A stretch of DNA of 64,000 nucleotides from DATGMS01 sp035303945 (GCA_035303945.1 DATGQZ010000043.1:1-64000), one strand, 5' to 3'; shown: positions 53,542-63,190, numbered from the stretch's first letter. Made by a program: numbers and translations. Notes: generated by a model from the letters alone, not told the origin.

Positions 53542-55053
53542 TTATATATTTTGGGTTATCACAGTCCTTGCATCCTCATCCTCATACTGATCTATCAAGG
53601 CTTGTAGCTGTTTTTTCAGTGCTTCTTGGGTCTTGCGATATTTGCTATTACCGTAGAGGTTATTGAGCTCATGGGGATCTTTTTCCAAGTCATACAGTTC
53701 CCAAGCTTCTACCCGTTTATAATACCGTATTAACTTGTAACGCTCTGTCTTCACGCCAAAGTGCGGTGAAACAGCATGTTCGCCATTTTCATAGTAATGA
53801 TAGTAAATGGCCGATCGTCCTTTTGCTTTCTTAGCTGTCAACAGAGGCAGAAAACTTTCGCCTTGCATATCTTCTGGTATTGCTACACCCGCTATATCCA
53901 GTATAGTGGGGGCAATATCCAAATTCATGACCATATCGTCAGACACAGTGCCCGCTCGAATCACGCCGGGATAACGCATCACCATAGGCGTTCTAAAGGA
54001 CTCTTCATACATAAAACGCTTGTCGAACCAGCCATGCTCACCCATATAAAAGCCTTGATCTGACATATAAATCACCGCAGTATGATCCGTCAGTCCGTAT
54101 TGATCTAGATATTTTAGTGCCCTACCTATATTCCTGTCGAGGGAGGCGGCGGTAGCAAGATAGTCCCGCATATACCGCTGAAACTTCCATTCTGTAAGAG
54201 ACTTACCTGTCAGTTGCCGAGCCTCCAAATCAGCCTTGATCGGGTTGTAATATTTCCGATAAGCGAGTATTTGCGCTTCATTCATTCGCTTGATATTATG
54301 ATCCTTGCAGTCATTGGGATACATCTTCAGATCATAAGCCAGTTGCATGGTTTCGGCAATGGACATATCCTGAATAGCTGCAGCTTTACGGCTTTTATAG
54401 TCATCGTAGAATGTGCTGGGAATAGGAAACACCACGTCATCAAACATTCCTAAATCATTTAGATCCGGCATCCAAGTTCTATGGATGGCCTTGTGACCAA
54501 TAATAAGGCAAAAAGGCTTATTGCGGTCCCGTTGATCCAGCCATCGCTCAGCCACATCTTCTACTATATCCGAAACGTAGCCTTCATAGCGTTTTGTGCT
54601 ACCGTCCATGGTAATAAAGTCTGGATTAAAATAGCTCCCCTGCCCCGGTAATATCTCCCAATAGTCAAATCCCTCCGGCTTGTCACCCAAATGATATTTA
54701 CCGATCCAAGCCGTTTGATAGCCATCTTGCTGTAACCGCTTTACGAAAAGATCTTGACTGGCGTCAAAATCAGAAGTCTCATTGTCCTTAAAACCATTTT
54801 TGTGGCTATGTTTACCTGTTAGAATTACCGCTCTACTCGGACCACATATAGAATTTGTCACATATGCTTGGTTAAAAAGAACGCCTTCACTGGCAATGCG
54901 ATCGATATGAGGCGTTTGGGTAAACTTGCTTCCATAGGCACTAATGGTCTGGTAAGAATGGTCGTCGGACACAATCAAGATGATATTAGGCTTTTGTTGT
55001 GAGGCTGCCGAGAAAGGCAGGTACAGGATCAACAGTAAAAACAGATATCTCAT
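53542..55053 (-). CDS. S1 family sulfatase, exported
   Basis: This 503-residue type I sulfatase has a signal peptide (to FSAASQQ). The formylglycine signature is SICGPSRAVILTGKHSHK with Cys70 to be converted by a maturase. Asp30 and Asp31 in IVSDDHSY and the Asp in MSDQGFYMGEHG bind the metal. The overall pattern resembles bacterial N-acetylglucosamine-6-sulfatases (S1_11-like), but the subfamily is my impression only. It converges with the PL8 lyase, so the two probably act on the same sulfated glycan. No anaerobic sulfatase-maturing enzyme lies in the window. Confidence 0.93.
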   Translation of the reverse strand: MRYLFLLLILYLPFSAASQQKPNIILIVSDDHSYQTISAYGSKFTQTPHIDRIASEGVLFNQAYVTNSICGPSRAVILTGKHSHKNGFKDNETSDFDASQDLFVKRLQQDGYQTAWIGKYHLGDKPEGFDYWEILPGQGSYFNPDFITMDGSTKRYEGYVSDIVEDVAERWLDQRDRNKPFCLIIGHKAIHRTWMPDLNDLGMFDDVVFPIPSTFYDDYKSRKAAAIQDMSIAETMQLAYDLKMYPNDCKDHNIKRMNEAQILAYRKYYNPIKADLEARQLTGKSLTEWKFQRYMRDYLATAASLDRNIGRALKYLDQYGLTDHTAVIYMSDQGFYMGEHGWFDKRFMYEESFRTPMVMRYPGVIRAGTVSDDMVMNLDIAPTILDIAGVAIPEDMQGESFLPLLTAKKAKGRSAIYYHYYENGEHAVSPHFGVKTERYKLIRYYKRVEAWELYDLEKDPHELNNLYGNSKYRKTQEALKKQLQALIDQYEDEDARTVITQNI

Positions 55054-55221
55054 TGGCGTGTTGTGGTAACTTCAAATAAATCGGGCCGTCGATAATGGTT
55101 CATCCCAAAACTTGAGCTGAGTTTATTTTATTAAAATTAGTTTCCATAGATATATTGCGGTGGTGCAAACTCAATACGTAGGAATGACGAAGCCAAATGG
55201 CTCCAGACTGATCAGCGTCGC

Positions 55222-56166
55222 CTACACTACGAGCGCCTTATATGCTTCAATATCTTTTTGTATGGCTGAAAGGATTGTTTTACCATCAAGGGTAGGTTTT
55301 TTTGAACCATTCTCCGCTCCTCCGAGCTCATGTTCTACATGGAGAATTTTCGGTACTGCATTAGACTGAAAAGGGTCTGAAGTCATGATCTTTCTAAAAT
55401 CTACATTGCCTTGGCCAAAAGGCACAGTGATAGGAACATCTTTTCCTCGAGCCTCGCCCCAACGAAAATCCTTGATATCCAAGGTAGTAATTTTGCCCTT
55501 GATGACATGAAAGGCAGTTTCCCAAGAGCGATACCCTTCAACAGTTGCATGCCTGAGATCATATTGAATGCCAATGTGTTGTGGATTGACACCATCCAAC
55601 AAGTGTAACAACTCCCAAACGGACCCTCCCACGCCATTGCCTGCATGATTTTGATAATGGGCCTGTACCTGATATTGTTGATGGAGGTCCGCCAACTTTT
55701 TGAACCTATCATTGAAGACAGCCAACTCTTTCATAATATCAGCAGTTTTGTATTTTAGCCAGCCCATACGGTAGTGACGAATGCCTTCTCCAGATAGGAT
55801 TCGTAAAAATTCCTCCATCTCTCCTACATCTTCTCCGGTCAACTCGGTGGTAAGTATGGGCCTCTGTAAACCCAGCCGCTCGGAGGCTTCGATTAGGGAA
55901 GGGAGTTTTTCTTTGAGTTCCGCTACCGTGAAATGTCCGTTGCTGCGCACTGCTATGTCTATTCCCGCGAATCCCAACTCATGGACCGTCTGTGGAAGGT
56001 CCGACAACGGCAGCCATTGAAGAACCTTTGTGAAAAGATAGGGAGCTTGCCATGTCTGTATTTTTTGTTCATACGGTAATGTTGTAGCTGAAGCAGCGGC
56101 AATATCTCCTATAAAAGGTAATGTAGCGCCGAGCATTAGCTTTTTTATTGTTGTTCTTCTGTCCAT
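55222..56166 (-). CDS. Exported sugar phosphate isomerase/epimerase family TIM barrel
   Basis: This 314-residue protein has a Tat-like N-terminus (MDRRTTIKKLMLGATLPF) and then an AP endonuclease 2/xylose-isomerase-like TIM barrel. ELGFAGIDIAVRS, HYQNHAGNGVGG, IGIQYDLRHAT and TLDIKDFRW resemble exported members. The usual second metal Asp lies in QYDLRHA, whereas Glu and His positions are less clear, so activity is not certain. It is the third TIM barrel of this kind in the window, and the only exported one. It is divergent from DUF4202. Confidence 0.82.
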   Translation of the reverse strand: MDRRTTIKKLMLGATLPFIGDIAAASATTLPYEQKIQTWQAPYLFTKVLQWLPLSDLPQTVHELGFAGIDIAVRSNGHFTVAELKEKLPSLIEASERLGLQRPILTTELTGEDVGEMEEFLRILSGEGIRHYRMGWLKYKTADIMKELAVFNDRFKKLADLHQQYQVQAHYQNHAGNGVGGSVWELLHLLDGVNPQHIGIQYDLRHATVEGYRSWETAFHVIKGKITTLDIKDFRWGEARGKDVPITVPFGQGNVDFRKIMTSDPFQSNAVPKILHVEHELGGAENGSKKPTLDGKTILSAIQKDIEAYKALVV

Positions 56167-56312
56167 AAGGTATTTTAAAAGGGGATGTTTAATCAGCTAT
56201 TCCTTTGCATACTGTTTGACCACAATGCAATGGCTTTTTTATTTCTTTCATTTTTTTTACTATTATACAAAATATTACATGGGACTACGCTAACAAATGA
56301 ATTTTTATATAA

Positions 56313-56906
56313 ATGGAACAATTTCAACAGACAATAGCAAAAATTGACGCCATAAACGCGGAAGATCCGCATATAGAGATAATCAACGGACAAGAAATTC
56401 CTAAAGAACTCCTGTATAGCCAAAGGATGAGCACTATGCTAAACGACTTTGAACCCGATGCTTCGGAATATTTACGTTTAGCTGCACGCGCTCAACATAT
56501 CAAACGCTGGTCTGTTCCCCGAGACAGCTTCCCAATGGATCGTAAAGGCTATCTATTGTGGCGGACGCAGCTGAAGAAGTTTCATGGGCAGTTGGCAGGA
56601 TCTATAATGCGAGATAGCAGCTATGCTGAAGAAGAGGTAAAAAAGGTGGAGGATTTATTGAACAAGCGAAATTTAAAATCCGATCCAGATGCACAGACAC
56701 TTGAAGATGTCGCCTGTCTTGTTTTTTTAAAGTACTACTTTGAAGATTTTATCAAGCAACATGAAGAAGACAAAGTGATCAGTATTGTTCAAAAGACTTG
56801 GAGAAAGATGTCAAAACGAGGCCAAGACGCGGCATTAGCACTGCCCATGCCAAGGGAAGCAAGAGGCATTATTCAACAAGCTTTAACATCAAATAAAATC
56901 GAGTAA
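56313..56906 (+). CDS. DUF4202 family protein
   Basis: This 197-residue cytoplasmic protein matches DUF4202: YLRLAARAQHIKRWSVPRDSFPMDRKGYLLWR and LEDVACLVFLKYYFEDF. The family may be related to HD phosphohydrolases (the His/Asp-rich positions look plausible), but no function is known. The start ATG at 56313 is preceded by an AT-rich region. An SDR gene follows after 50 bases on the same strand. Confidence 0.86.
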   Translation: MEQFQQTIAKIDAINAEDPHIEIINGQEIPKELLYSQRMSTMLNDFEPDASEYLRLAARAQHIKRWSVPRDSFPMDRKGYLLWRTQLKKFHGQLAGSIMRDSSYAEEEVKKVEDLLNKRNLKSDPDAQTLEDVACLVFLKYYFEDFIKQHEEDKVISIVQKTWRKMSKRGQDAALALPMPREARGIIQQALTSNKIE

Positions 56907-56956
56907 AAATAAATTGATCCATCCGTTTCACCACGCAATTTACAGTAAGATATTCA

Positions 56957-57700
56957 ATGAGGACATTTAAGGAGCAAGTAGCCGTTATCACAGGAGCAGC
57001 ATCAGGATTGGGTTTTGCCATTGCATCTAAGCTTTCACAGGAAGGAGTAAGACTTGCCTTACTTGACTTTAACAGTCAGAAGCTGCACCAGATCGGAAGT
57101 CAAATGGTCACTGAAACAAATAGCTATATTTTGGATATCACGGATGAAGTACAGGTTAAAGATACTTTGGAAGATATCCATCGCCACTATGGACACATTG
57201 AAATTTTGGTCAATAGCGCTGGCATCACGGGTACCACGAATATTAAAAGCCATGAAACTCAGACCGAAGATGTGCGGAATGTTTTTGATGTGAACTTTTT
57301 TGGCTCATATTTTACTTCAAAGCATGTTCTTCCGTTTATGATCCAACAGAACTATGGGCGCATCCTTCATATCGCCTCCATTGCAGGCAAAGAGGGCAAT
57401 GCAGGTATGGTGGCTTACTCGGCTTCTAAAGCCGCTGTCATCGGCATGACGAAGGTACAAGGAAAAGAATATGCCGATACCGGAGTCACGATCAATGCCT
57501 TGGCTCCAGCAGTAGTACAGACCGCTATGGTGGATGCGCTGCCGGAAGAGCAGGTGAAATACATGGCAGAGAAAATCCCAATGAGACGTTTCGGAACTTT
57601 AGAAGAAGTGGCTAATCTTGTAGGCTACATCGTCTCGCCCATGAACAGCTTTACTACTGGCTTTACCTTCGACTTATCCGGCGGACGTGCGACCTATTAA
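56957..57700 (+). CDS. Short-chain dehydrogenase/reductase (SDR)
   Basis: This 247-residue classical SDR has the cofactor motif VITGAASGLGFAIASKL, NSAGITG, and the catalytic Ser-Tyr-Lys in HIASIAGKEGNAGMVAYSASKAAV. The Asp in LLDFNS after strand 2 favours NAD over NADP. Such enzymes oxidise or reduce sugars, uronates or hydroxyacids; 2-keto-3-deoxy sugar or rhamnose dehydrogenases are possible. Its position after the lyase and sulfatase genes suggests a role in monosaccharide catabolism, but this is not proven. It is cytoplasmic. Confidence 0.92.
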   Translation: MRTFKEQVAVITGAASGLGFAIASKLSQEGVRLALLDFNSQKLHQIGSQMVTETNSYILDITDEVQVKDTLEDIHRHYGHIEILVNSAGITGTTNIKSHETQTEDVRNVFDVNFFGSYFTSKHVLPFMIQQNYGRILHIASIAGKEGNAGMVAYSASKAAVIGMTKVQGKEYADTGVTINALAPAVVQTAMVDALPEEQVKYMAEKIPMRRFGTLEEVANLVGYIVSPMNSFTTGFTFDLSGGRATY

Positions 57701-57755
57701 TCTCTATATGGTGGTGTCGTAGTGAAATCCGCTAATCAACACGACAGTCCATCAC

Positions 57756-58153
57756 TCACCCTCCGTACTCATGATATTCGGTGATTATCCAATAGTAGCC
57801 GTCTTTGTCCCGCACAGAAAATTCATTTTTCTGCGAGTTAGGATTTAAGTGAATCTCCTCTTCAACAGGATGCTGTATCGTCTCTATATTATGACGGATG
57901 CGCGCTAAGTCGTCTGTTTTATAGTACAAAATCAATCCATTTCCAGGAGTTATATCGGGATTCATCAAAGTCGGATGGTCATGTTCTCCCCACTTGTGAA
58001 GACATAGTAAATTTCGTTGTTATCATAAAGTACGGCAAATTCATTTCCACCGTGCAATCTCTTGCAACCGAACACTGCGTGATACCATTCCGCACTCGCA
58101 TTCACATCTTTTACCGCAATTATAGGATCAATTTTTTTCATGTTCTTTTCCAT
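57756..58153 (-). pseudogene. VOC (glyoxalase-like) protein gene broken by a frameshift
   Basis: Two frames on the minus strand together make one VOC-family protein. The first (58153 to 57965) reads MKKIDPIIAVKDVNASAEWYHAVFGCKRLHGG-type sequence, and the second gives MNPDITPGNGLILYY to the end at 57756. If a single base is restored near 58003-58009, the DNA continues in frame as LHKWGEHDHPTLMNPD, which is what intact homologs read. So one base appears to be lost, truncating the first part at 62 residues. It could also be a sequencing error. The intact family binds a metal and acts on small metabolites or antibiotics. Confidence 0.8.
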
Positions 58154-58163
58154 TCAGTTTCAA

Positions 58164-59975
58164 CTAACCTACCAGCTCGTAAATTACTGAAACCAAGGGA
58201 TCGAGCTGTACATCCAACATACCTTCACCGTTTCGTACATGAAGTAGTTTTATATGCTCCTCATCCAATCTATCCACAAGACGGTAATCGCCTTCTGATA
58301 AGCCCAAACAGCTGACCACCTCAGCTGACACCTCTAAAGTGAATTCAGCAGTCAATTCAGGATGAAAATTTGTCAAAATAAGCAACGCTTGTTGATCACA
58401 CCAGCGTACAAAGGAGAAGACTGTTGAAGGATAATCTGTATTCCTCATTCTATTATAACGATGTAGGTCGCCATACTTGCCCGACAGCGCGGGTGCATCC
58501 AAGGTAAAGTTGAGCAACTTGGCGTAAAAGTCTCTCAGCGCTTTTTCTTCCACTGAAAGCTGTCCCCCATCAAACTTTTTGTTGTTCATCCAACGTTGAT
58601 GATGGGGTACGCCGATGTAATCGAATATAGATGTCCGAGAGGGAGATCCAAACCCTGCTTGCTCAGCAGCAGGTTCGCCTACTTCTTGGCCAAAATAAAC
58701 CATCGTGGGGGAAGTGCCGATTGTGGCAGAGAGCACCATGGCGGGCTTTCCCTTCAATGCTGATCCGGCAAATTCGGGGCTCGCGATTCGTTGCTCATCA
58801 TGGTTTTCCAAAAAATGAAGCATATGATGCTCGATATCCTGAATTTCTTCCACCCGGTACGGAAGATGATCTGCATCCCAATGACCTTGCATGATCAATT
58901 TCAAGGTATCGTATAGTCCAACCTTATCGTATAGGTAATCCATCCTTCCTAACCGCAAGTATGAGCGGTACAAATCACGGTTGTACACTTCCGCCAGCAA
59001 AAAAGCATCGGGGTATTGCTTTTTGATATGCGCATTCAGGTAACTCCAAAATTCCACGGGAACCATCTCGGCCATATCATAACGGAACCCATCTACCCCA
59101 AAATTTAACCAGAATAAAGCGATATCGCGGAATTTCTTCCATGAATCCGGCACATCCTGTTCTTCCCAAAATTCAAAATGTGCTGCAGTACTTTTCCATT
59201 CAAATTCCTCAGAAAGGAGTGGAAAGTCTTTGCTATCATCAGGGTGCACCCCATAGTTGATCTTTACGGTTTCATACCAGTCGTTGAAGTGCGGTCTGGA
59301 AAGGCGAGAGCCATTCCCGGTCCACTTGGCAGGAAATTCATCAAACTTTCCATCAGCCAGGGGATGACCTTCCCCTCCTAGAGGACGATAGCCGTTCTCA
59401 GGATGAGGAACTTCAAAATGTTCACCGGGATTGTAGTAAAAGTTATTGTCTCTGCGATAGGTTACCGAGGTATCATCCGCAGCACCGAAATCCTGCACCC
59501 CTGGGGGATTGTTCTTTCCTTCATACTTTCTTGCTACATGGTTGGGGACAATATCTATTATCACCTTCATCCCTTGTTGGTGGGTACGCTGGACCAGTTG
59601 CCTGAATTCCTCCAACCGGTTAGCAGGGTCTTCCGCTAAATCCGGATTCACCTGATAATAATCCTTGATAGCATAAGGCGAACCTGCTCTTCCTTTCACT
59701 ACATCCGGATCATCATTAGAAATTCCGTATGCGGTGTAATCCCGGATCAGAGCATGATGAAGTACGCCTGTGTACCAAATATGGGTAATTCCTAAGGCTT
59801 TAATTTCAGCCAAAGCCTGATTCGTAAAGTCGTTGAACTTCCCAACACCGTTTTCTTCAATGGTTCCCCAGGGCTTGTTCGTAGATAAGGTATTACCAAA
59901 CAAGCGGGTAAATACTTGGTAAATATTAATTTTTGAGGGGAGCTTTGTGGGCTCCCCTGTTGAATTTTGATACAT
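58164..59975 (-). CDS. GH13 alpha-amylase family enzyme
   Basis: This 603-residue glycoside hydrolase 13 enzyme shows VIIDIVPNHVARKYEG, GFRYDMAEMV with nucleophile Asp300, LLAEVYN with acid/base Glu329 and FLENHDEQR with Asp393. Apart from the usual barrel, a C-terminal beta domain is visible. No signal peptide is evident, so it is probably cytoplasmic and acts on alpha-glucans such as maltodextrins. It lies between the broken VOC gene and a Tat-exported Gfo/Idh/MocA gene (18 bases to that one), within a block of minus-strand genes. Confidence 0.9.
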   Translation of the reverse strand: MYQNSTGEPTKLPSKINIYQVFTRLFGNTLSTNKPWGTIEENGVGKFNDFTNQALAEIKALGITHIWYTGVLHHALIRDYTAYGISNDDPDVVKGRAGSPYAIKDYYQVNPDLAEDPANRLEEFRQLVQRTHQQGMKVIIDIVPNHVARKYEGKNNPPGVQDFGAADDTSVTYRRDNNFYYNPGEHFEVPHPENGYRPLGGEGHPLADGKFDEFPAKWTGNGSRLSRPHFNDWYETVKINYGVHPDDSKDFPLLSEEFEWKSTAAHFEFWEEQDVPDSWKKFRDIALFWLNFGVDGFRYDMAEMVPVEFWSYLNAHIKKQYPDAFLLAEVYNRDLYRSYLRLGRMDYLYDKVGLYDTLKLIMQGHWDADHLPYRVEEIQDIEHHMLHFLENHDEQRIASPEFAGSALKGKPAMVLSATIGTSPTMVYFGQEVGEPAAEQAGFGSPSRTSIFDYIGVPHHQRWMNNKKFDGGQLSVEEKALRDFYAKLLNFTLDAPALSGKYGDLHRYNRMRNTDYPSTVFSFVRWCDQQALLILTNFHPELTAEFTLEVSAEVVSCLGLSEGDYRLVDRLDEEHIKLLHVRNGEGMLDVQLDPLVSVIYELVG

Positions 59976-59993
59976 GTACCTGGTTTTTGTAAC

Positions 59994-61418
59994 TTAAGCC
60001 ATCTCCCAACCTTTGCGGACAGGCTCTTTAATGTAGACATCCGCGTCGGGAAGACCTTTTGCCTTCATATTTTCTGAATCCCAATAAATCTTCTGTCCAC
60101 CCATCCTTAGTGAAACCACCCCTAATAAAGTTATTTCAGTAAGATCTGCTCCATATCCGAAATGGGAGCTGGCTTGGGGACCGCCTTTAATGGCATCCAC
60201 CCAATCTCTATAATGCCCATTCGAGCGTACTAATGTTGGACTTGGCGCTGTGTAGGATGCACGAAGGGTTTCAGGGTAGATTTGAGGTGCGCGATTGCCT
60301 CCATCGTTGAGGATTAGTCCTTTGTCCCCTACAAACATAGACCCACGACTTGGAAGTTTGAAACCGTTTGGCAGCATCTCATGTAGTTCAGGTCTTAGGC
60401 CACCCGAATACCATGTGAGCTTAAGGGCTTTTTGGTCACCTTTCTCTTTGAAGTGATAATATCCTATTTCCCCGTAAGGTGTAATATCTTTGTCACTGTA
60501 GCCGGCAGGGAAAATCTCCACAGTATCTGGGGCAGAAAGGTTAAAGGCCCAAGTGGCTGCATCCATATCATGGCAACCAAAGTCACCCAGTGCTCCTAAA
60601 CCGAAATCCCAGAAATCTCTCCAGGTCACGGGGGCATAAGCCTCATGATAGGGGCGCTCAGCAGCAGGTCCTAGCCAAAGGTCCCATTCTTTGAAGCCTT
60701 CCGGTAGCGGTGAAGATCCGGTAGGCACTCCCCTCAATGCTGGAATCCAACGGGTGGCGGGCACCCAAGCATGAACTTCAGATACATTGCCAATAGCACC
60801 ATCACGTAAATATTCAACTGTTTCACGCATGCCGTCCGCGCTATGGCCTTGGTTACCCAATTGAGTGGCTAAACCTGTTTCTTGAGCCACCTTTTTTAGA
60901 AGTCTGGCTTCCCAAATATTATGGGTTAGGGGCTTTTCACAATACACATGCTTGCCGGCCCTCATGGCCATCAGGGAGATGTATGCATGGGTATGGTCCG
61001 GGGTAGAACAGACTATGGCGTCCAGTGCCTTTTCCTTCTCCATCATCTCCCGGAAATCGATGTATTCGGCTACCTTAAAATTTGGCGTCTTTTTTTGGTA
61101 ATGGTCCTCTACGACTTTCTTTACTGTCCCCCTACCCGCTTCAAACCGATAATAAAACTCGGCGAGATTCCAGTAATTGGCCGGATCGGCAATGGCCGTA
61201 ATCTGGACATCGTCCAGTTTCATCAGGTTTTCCGTGTTCTGTCGCCCTTTACCTCCTGCACCTATAATTCCAATATTCACTTTATCGCTTGGTGCAACAA
61301 AGCCTTTACCGCCAAGAACATGACGGGGTACAATCATAACTCCTGCAGCCGACATAGCTGAAGCCTTGATGAAATCTCTTCTTGAAAAAGGAGCCTTGAG
61401 TCGATCCGGTTTATTCAT
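59994..61418 (-). CDS. Tat-exported Gfo/Idh/MocA family oxidoreductase
   Basis: This 474-residue protein opens with the Tat motif FSRRDFIKASAMSAAG and continues IVPRHVLGGKGFVAPSDKV, then the Rossmann motif IGIIGAGGKGRQN. VYCEKPLTHN holds the catalytic Lys, and GALGDFGCHDMDAATW follows. It is an exported NAD(P)-containing dehydrogenase, longer than the cytoplasmic relatives. It is followed 18 bases later by the GH13 gene at 58164, so the two are likely cotranscribed. It shares the segment after its signal with the exported dehydrogenase at 22417-23685, and the two may be paralogs. The substrate is unknown. Confidence 0.92.
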   Translation of the reverse strand: MNKPDRLKAPFSRRDFIKASAMSAAGVMIVPRHVLGGKGFVAPSDKVNIGIIGAGGKGRQNTENLMKLDDVQITAIADPANYWNLAEFYYRFEAGRGTVKKVVEDHYQKKTPNFKVAEYIDFREMMEKEKALDAIVCSTPDHTHAYISLMAMRAGKHVYCEKPLTHNIWEARLLKKVAQETGLATQLGNQGHSADGMRETVEYLRDGAIGNVSEVHAWVPATRWIPALRGVPTGSSPLPEGFKEWDLWLGPAAERPYHEAYAPVTWRDFWDFGLGALGDFGCHDMDAATWAFNLSAPDTVEIFPAGYSDKDITPYGEIGYYHFKEKGDQKALKLTWYSGGLRPELHEMLPNGFKLPSRGSMFVGDKGLILNDGGNRAPQIYPETLRASYTAPSPTLVRSNGHYRDWVDAIKGGPQASSHFGYGADLTEITLLGVVSLRMGGQKIYWDSENMKAKGLPDADVYIKEPVRKGWEMA

Positions 61419-61498
61419 TTTTTTGACGTTTTATGAGGCGATAATTTAAAAAGTAAACGTTAAAAGAAAAAGCAATCTTATATCTATCAAAAATTGAA

Positions 61499-63124
61499 TT
61501 AGTTCTGTCTTCTGCATAACCACCTATAGCCATAGCCTCTTATAAATAGTTGATTTTTATTGCTGTCAAATGGATCATAAACCTTGTCTCCAAACATGTC
61601 CATAAAACCCTCCAGATCCCGAAGCTCCAAAGCCACCTGCTGTTCCTCAGCAGAGAAATTGTGAACAGCTATTGCGGCTCCATCCTTCGTTCGGCAGCAG
61701 TGGGCTAGAACGTTTTTATTGTCAGTCTTCACCACTTCGAACGCACCCCATCCAAATTCCGGCGACTCTTTTCTGAAGCTGATGGCACGGCGCATCCAGT
61801 TTAACAAAGAGTGGGGATCCATCTGCTGATCTCTGACATTTACCTGTTTGTAACTGAACTCCCCCTTACTGATCGTGTTTCCTTTTGTCCCAGATATTTC
61901 TACCTCCGTAAAACCGCCGTTACTATCTGATGACCACTGCATCCAAGTGCGTACACTATCCCTGCCTTTACGGGAAAGGTTTTCTCCCATGCCGATCTCC
62001 TGACCATACCAGATGACGGGACTGCCGGGTAGTGAAAAAAGTAGACTAAAAGCAAGCTCCAGTTTTTGGCGATTGTTTTCGAGCATGGGAGCGATCCGTC
62101 TCCTTATACCCCTCCCAAATATCCTCATATCTTCCTCAGGAGCAAATACTTGGTACACCTCCTCCCTTTCTGTGTGGGTAAGCCTCTCCAGATCAAGCTC
62201 ATCGTGATTGCGCAGAAAGGTAGCGTATTGTTCTTTAGCATGCAGTTGTGGGAGTTTCTTCAACGCCTTTTGAAGTGGCTGGGCAGATTCTCTTGCTAAG
62301 GATAGAAAGATGTAATTATCTACATAGAAATTCAGTAAGAGGTTCATCTGGTCCTCTTCACCAAAAAAATCCTTATACCTCTCGGGTTCTACGTCGACTT
62401 CTGCCAGCAGCACAGCCTCTTTTTTCTGTCCTTCGACAAAATCCCGTAAATCACGAAGTATATCGTGAGGATCTCCTTCAAAGTGTATTTCCCCCTTCTT
62501 GCGGACAAGATGGGGCACCGCGTCTAGCCTAAATCCTGAAATTCCGAGCTTAAGCCAGAAATGCATGATGCGTTTGATCTCCTCTCTAACAACAGGATTG
62601 GTCATGTTTAGATCAGGTTGGTGCGGATAAAATGTGTGGTAATAATATGCACCTGCTTCCTTATCAAAGTGCCAATTAGTATCTCCCTGGTGATGCCCAA
62701 ACATGACATGATCATTATGGTTCTTTGGCTTTGTGGAAGACCAAATGTAGTAATCACGATATGGAGAATTTTTGTTTTTTCGCGCCTCTTGAAACCAAGG
62801 ATGTTGATCCGAAGTGTGATTCACCACCAGATCCACAAGTATACGAATGCCTTTTTCCTCTGCTATATCTACCAGTTCAGCAAATTCACCAAAATCTCCG
62901 ATACGATCGTCTATTTTGTAATAATCCCTGATATCATAGCCGTTGTCCTTGTTCGGTGAATCGTAAAAGGGCAACAACCATATACAATCAATACCCAAGC
63001 CCGCCAAATAGTTTAGCCTGTGTTTTAATCCACGAAGGTCGCCTACTCCGTCTCTGTTTGCGTCCTTAAATGTGGCAATGTCCAAGGAGTATATAACGGC
63101 ATTTTTATACCAGAGTTTGTTCAT
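61499..63124 (-). CDS. GH13 trehalose synthase-like enzyme
   Basis: This 541-residue GH13 enzyme resembles maltose alpha-glucosyltransferase (trehalose synthase, TreS). It shows LWYKNAVIYSLDIATFKDANRDGVGDL-like start, VDLVVNHTSDQHPWF, GFRLDAVPHL with Asp201, LLAEVDVE with Glu242, and FLRNHDEL with Asp308. SLPGSPVIWYGQEIGMG is also typical. The motif usually reading VRTPMQW is VRTWMQW here. TreS interconverts maltose and trehalose; a plain alpha-glucosidase is possible. The ATG at 63124 is preferred over an in-frame TTG at 63160. It is cytoplasmic. Confidence 0.87.
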   Translation of the reverse strand: MNKLWYKNAVIYSLDIATFKDANRDGVGDLRGLKHRLNYLAGLGIDCIWLLPFYDSPNKDNGYDIRDYYKIDDRIGDFGEFAELVDIAEEKGIRILVDLVVNHTSDQHPWFQEARKNKNSPYRDYYIWSSTKPKNHNDHVMFGHHQGDTNWHFDKEAGAYYYHTFYPHQPDLNMTNPVVREEIKRIMHFWLKLGISGFRLDAVPHLVRKKGEIHFEGDPHDILRDLRDFVEGQKKEAVLLAEVDVEPERYKDFFGEEDQMNLLLNFYVDNYIFLSLARESAQPLQKALKKLPQLHAKEQYATFLRNHDELDLERLTHTEREEVYQVFAPEEDMRIFGRGIRRRIAPMLENNRQKLELAFSLLFSLPGSPVIWYGQEIGMGENLSRKGRDSVRTWMQWSSDSNGGFTEVEISGTKGNTISKGEFSYKQVNVRDQQMDPHSLLNWMRRAISFRKESPEFGWGAFEVVKTDNKNVLAHCCRTKDGAAIAVHNFSAEEQQVALELRDLEGFMDMFGDKVYDPFDSNKNQLFIRGYGYRWLCRRQN

Positions 63125-63162
63125 AAAAAATCTGTCGTAAATATGACTTTCACACCTCAACG

Positions 63163-63190
63163 AAAAAGAGAGACTTAGGCAAGCCTCTCT
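63163..63190 (-). terminator. Intrinsic terminator after the dodecin pair
   Basis: AAGCCTCTCT (63181-63190) pairs with AGAGAGACTT (63167-63176) with one mismatch and a 4-base loop; on the minus strand a run of T (the A5 at 63163-63167 read on the other strand) follows. It lies 30 bases beyond the end of the small charged protein gene. Confidence 0.72.
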
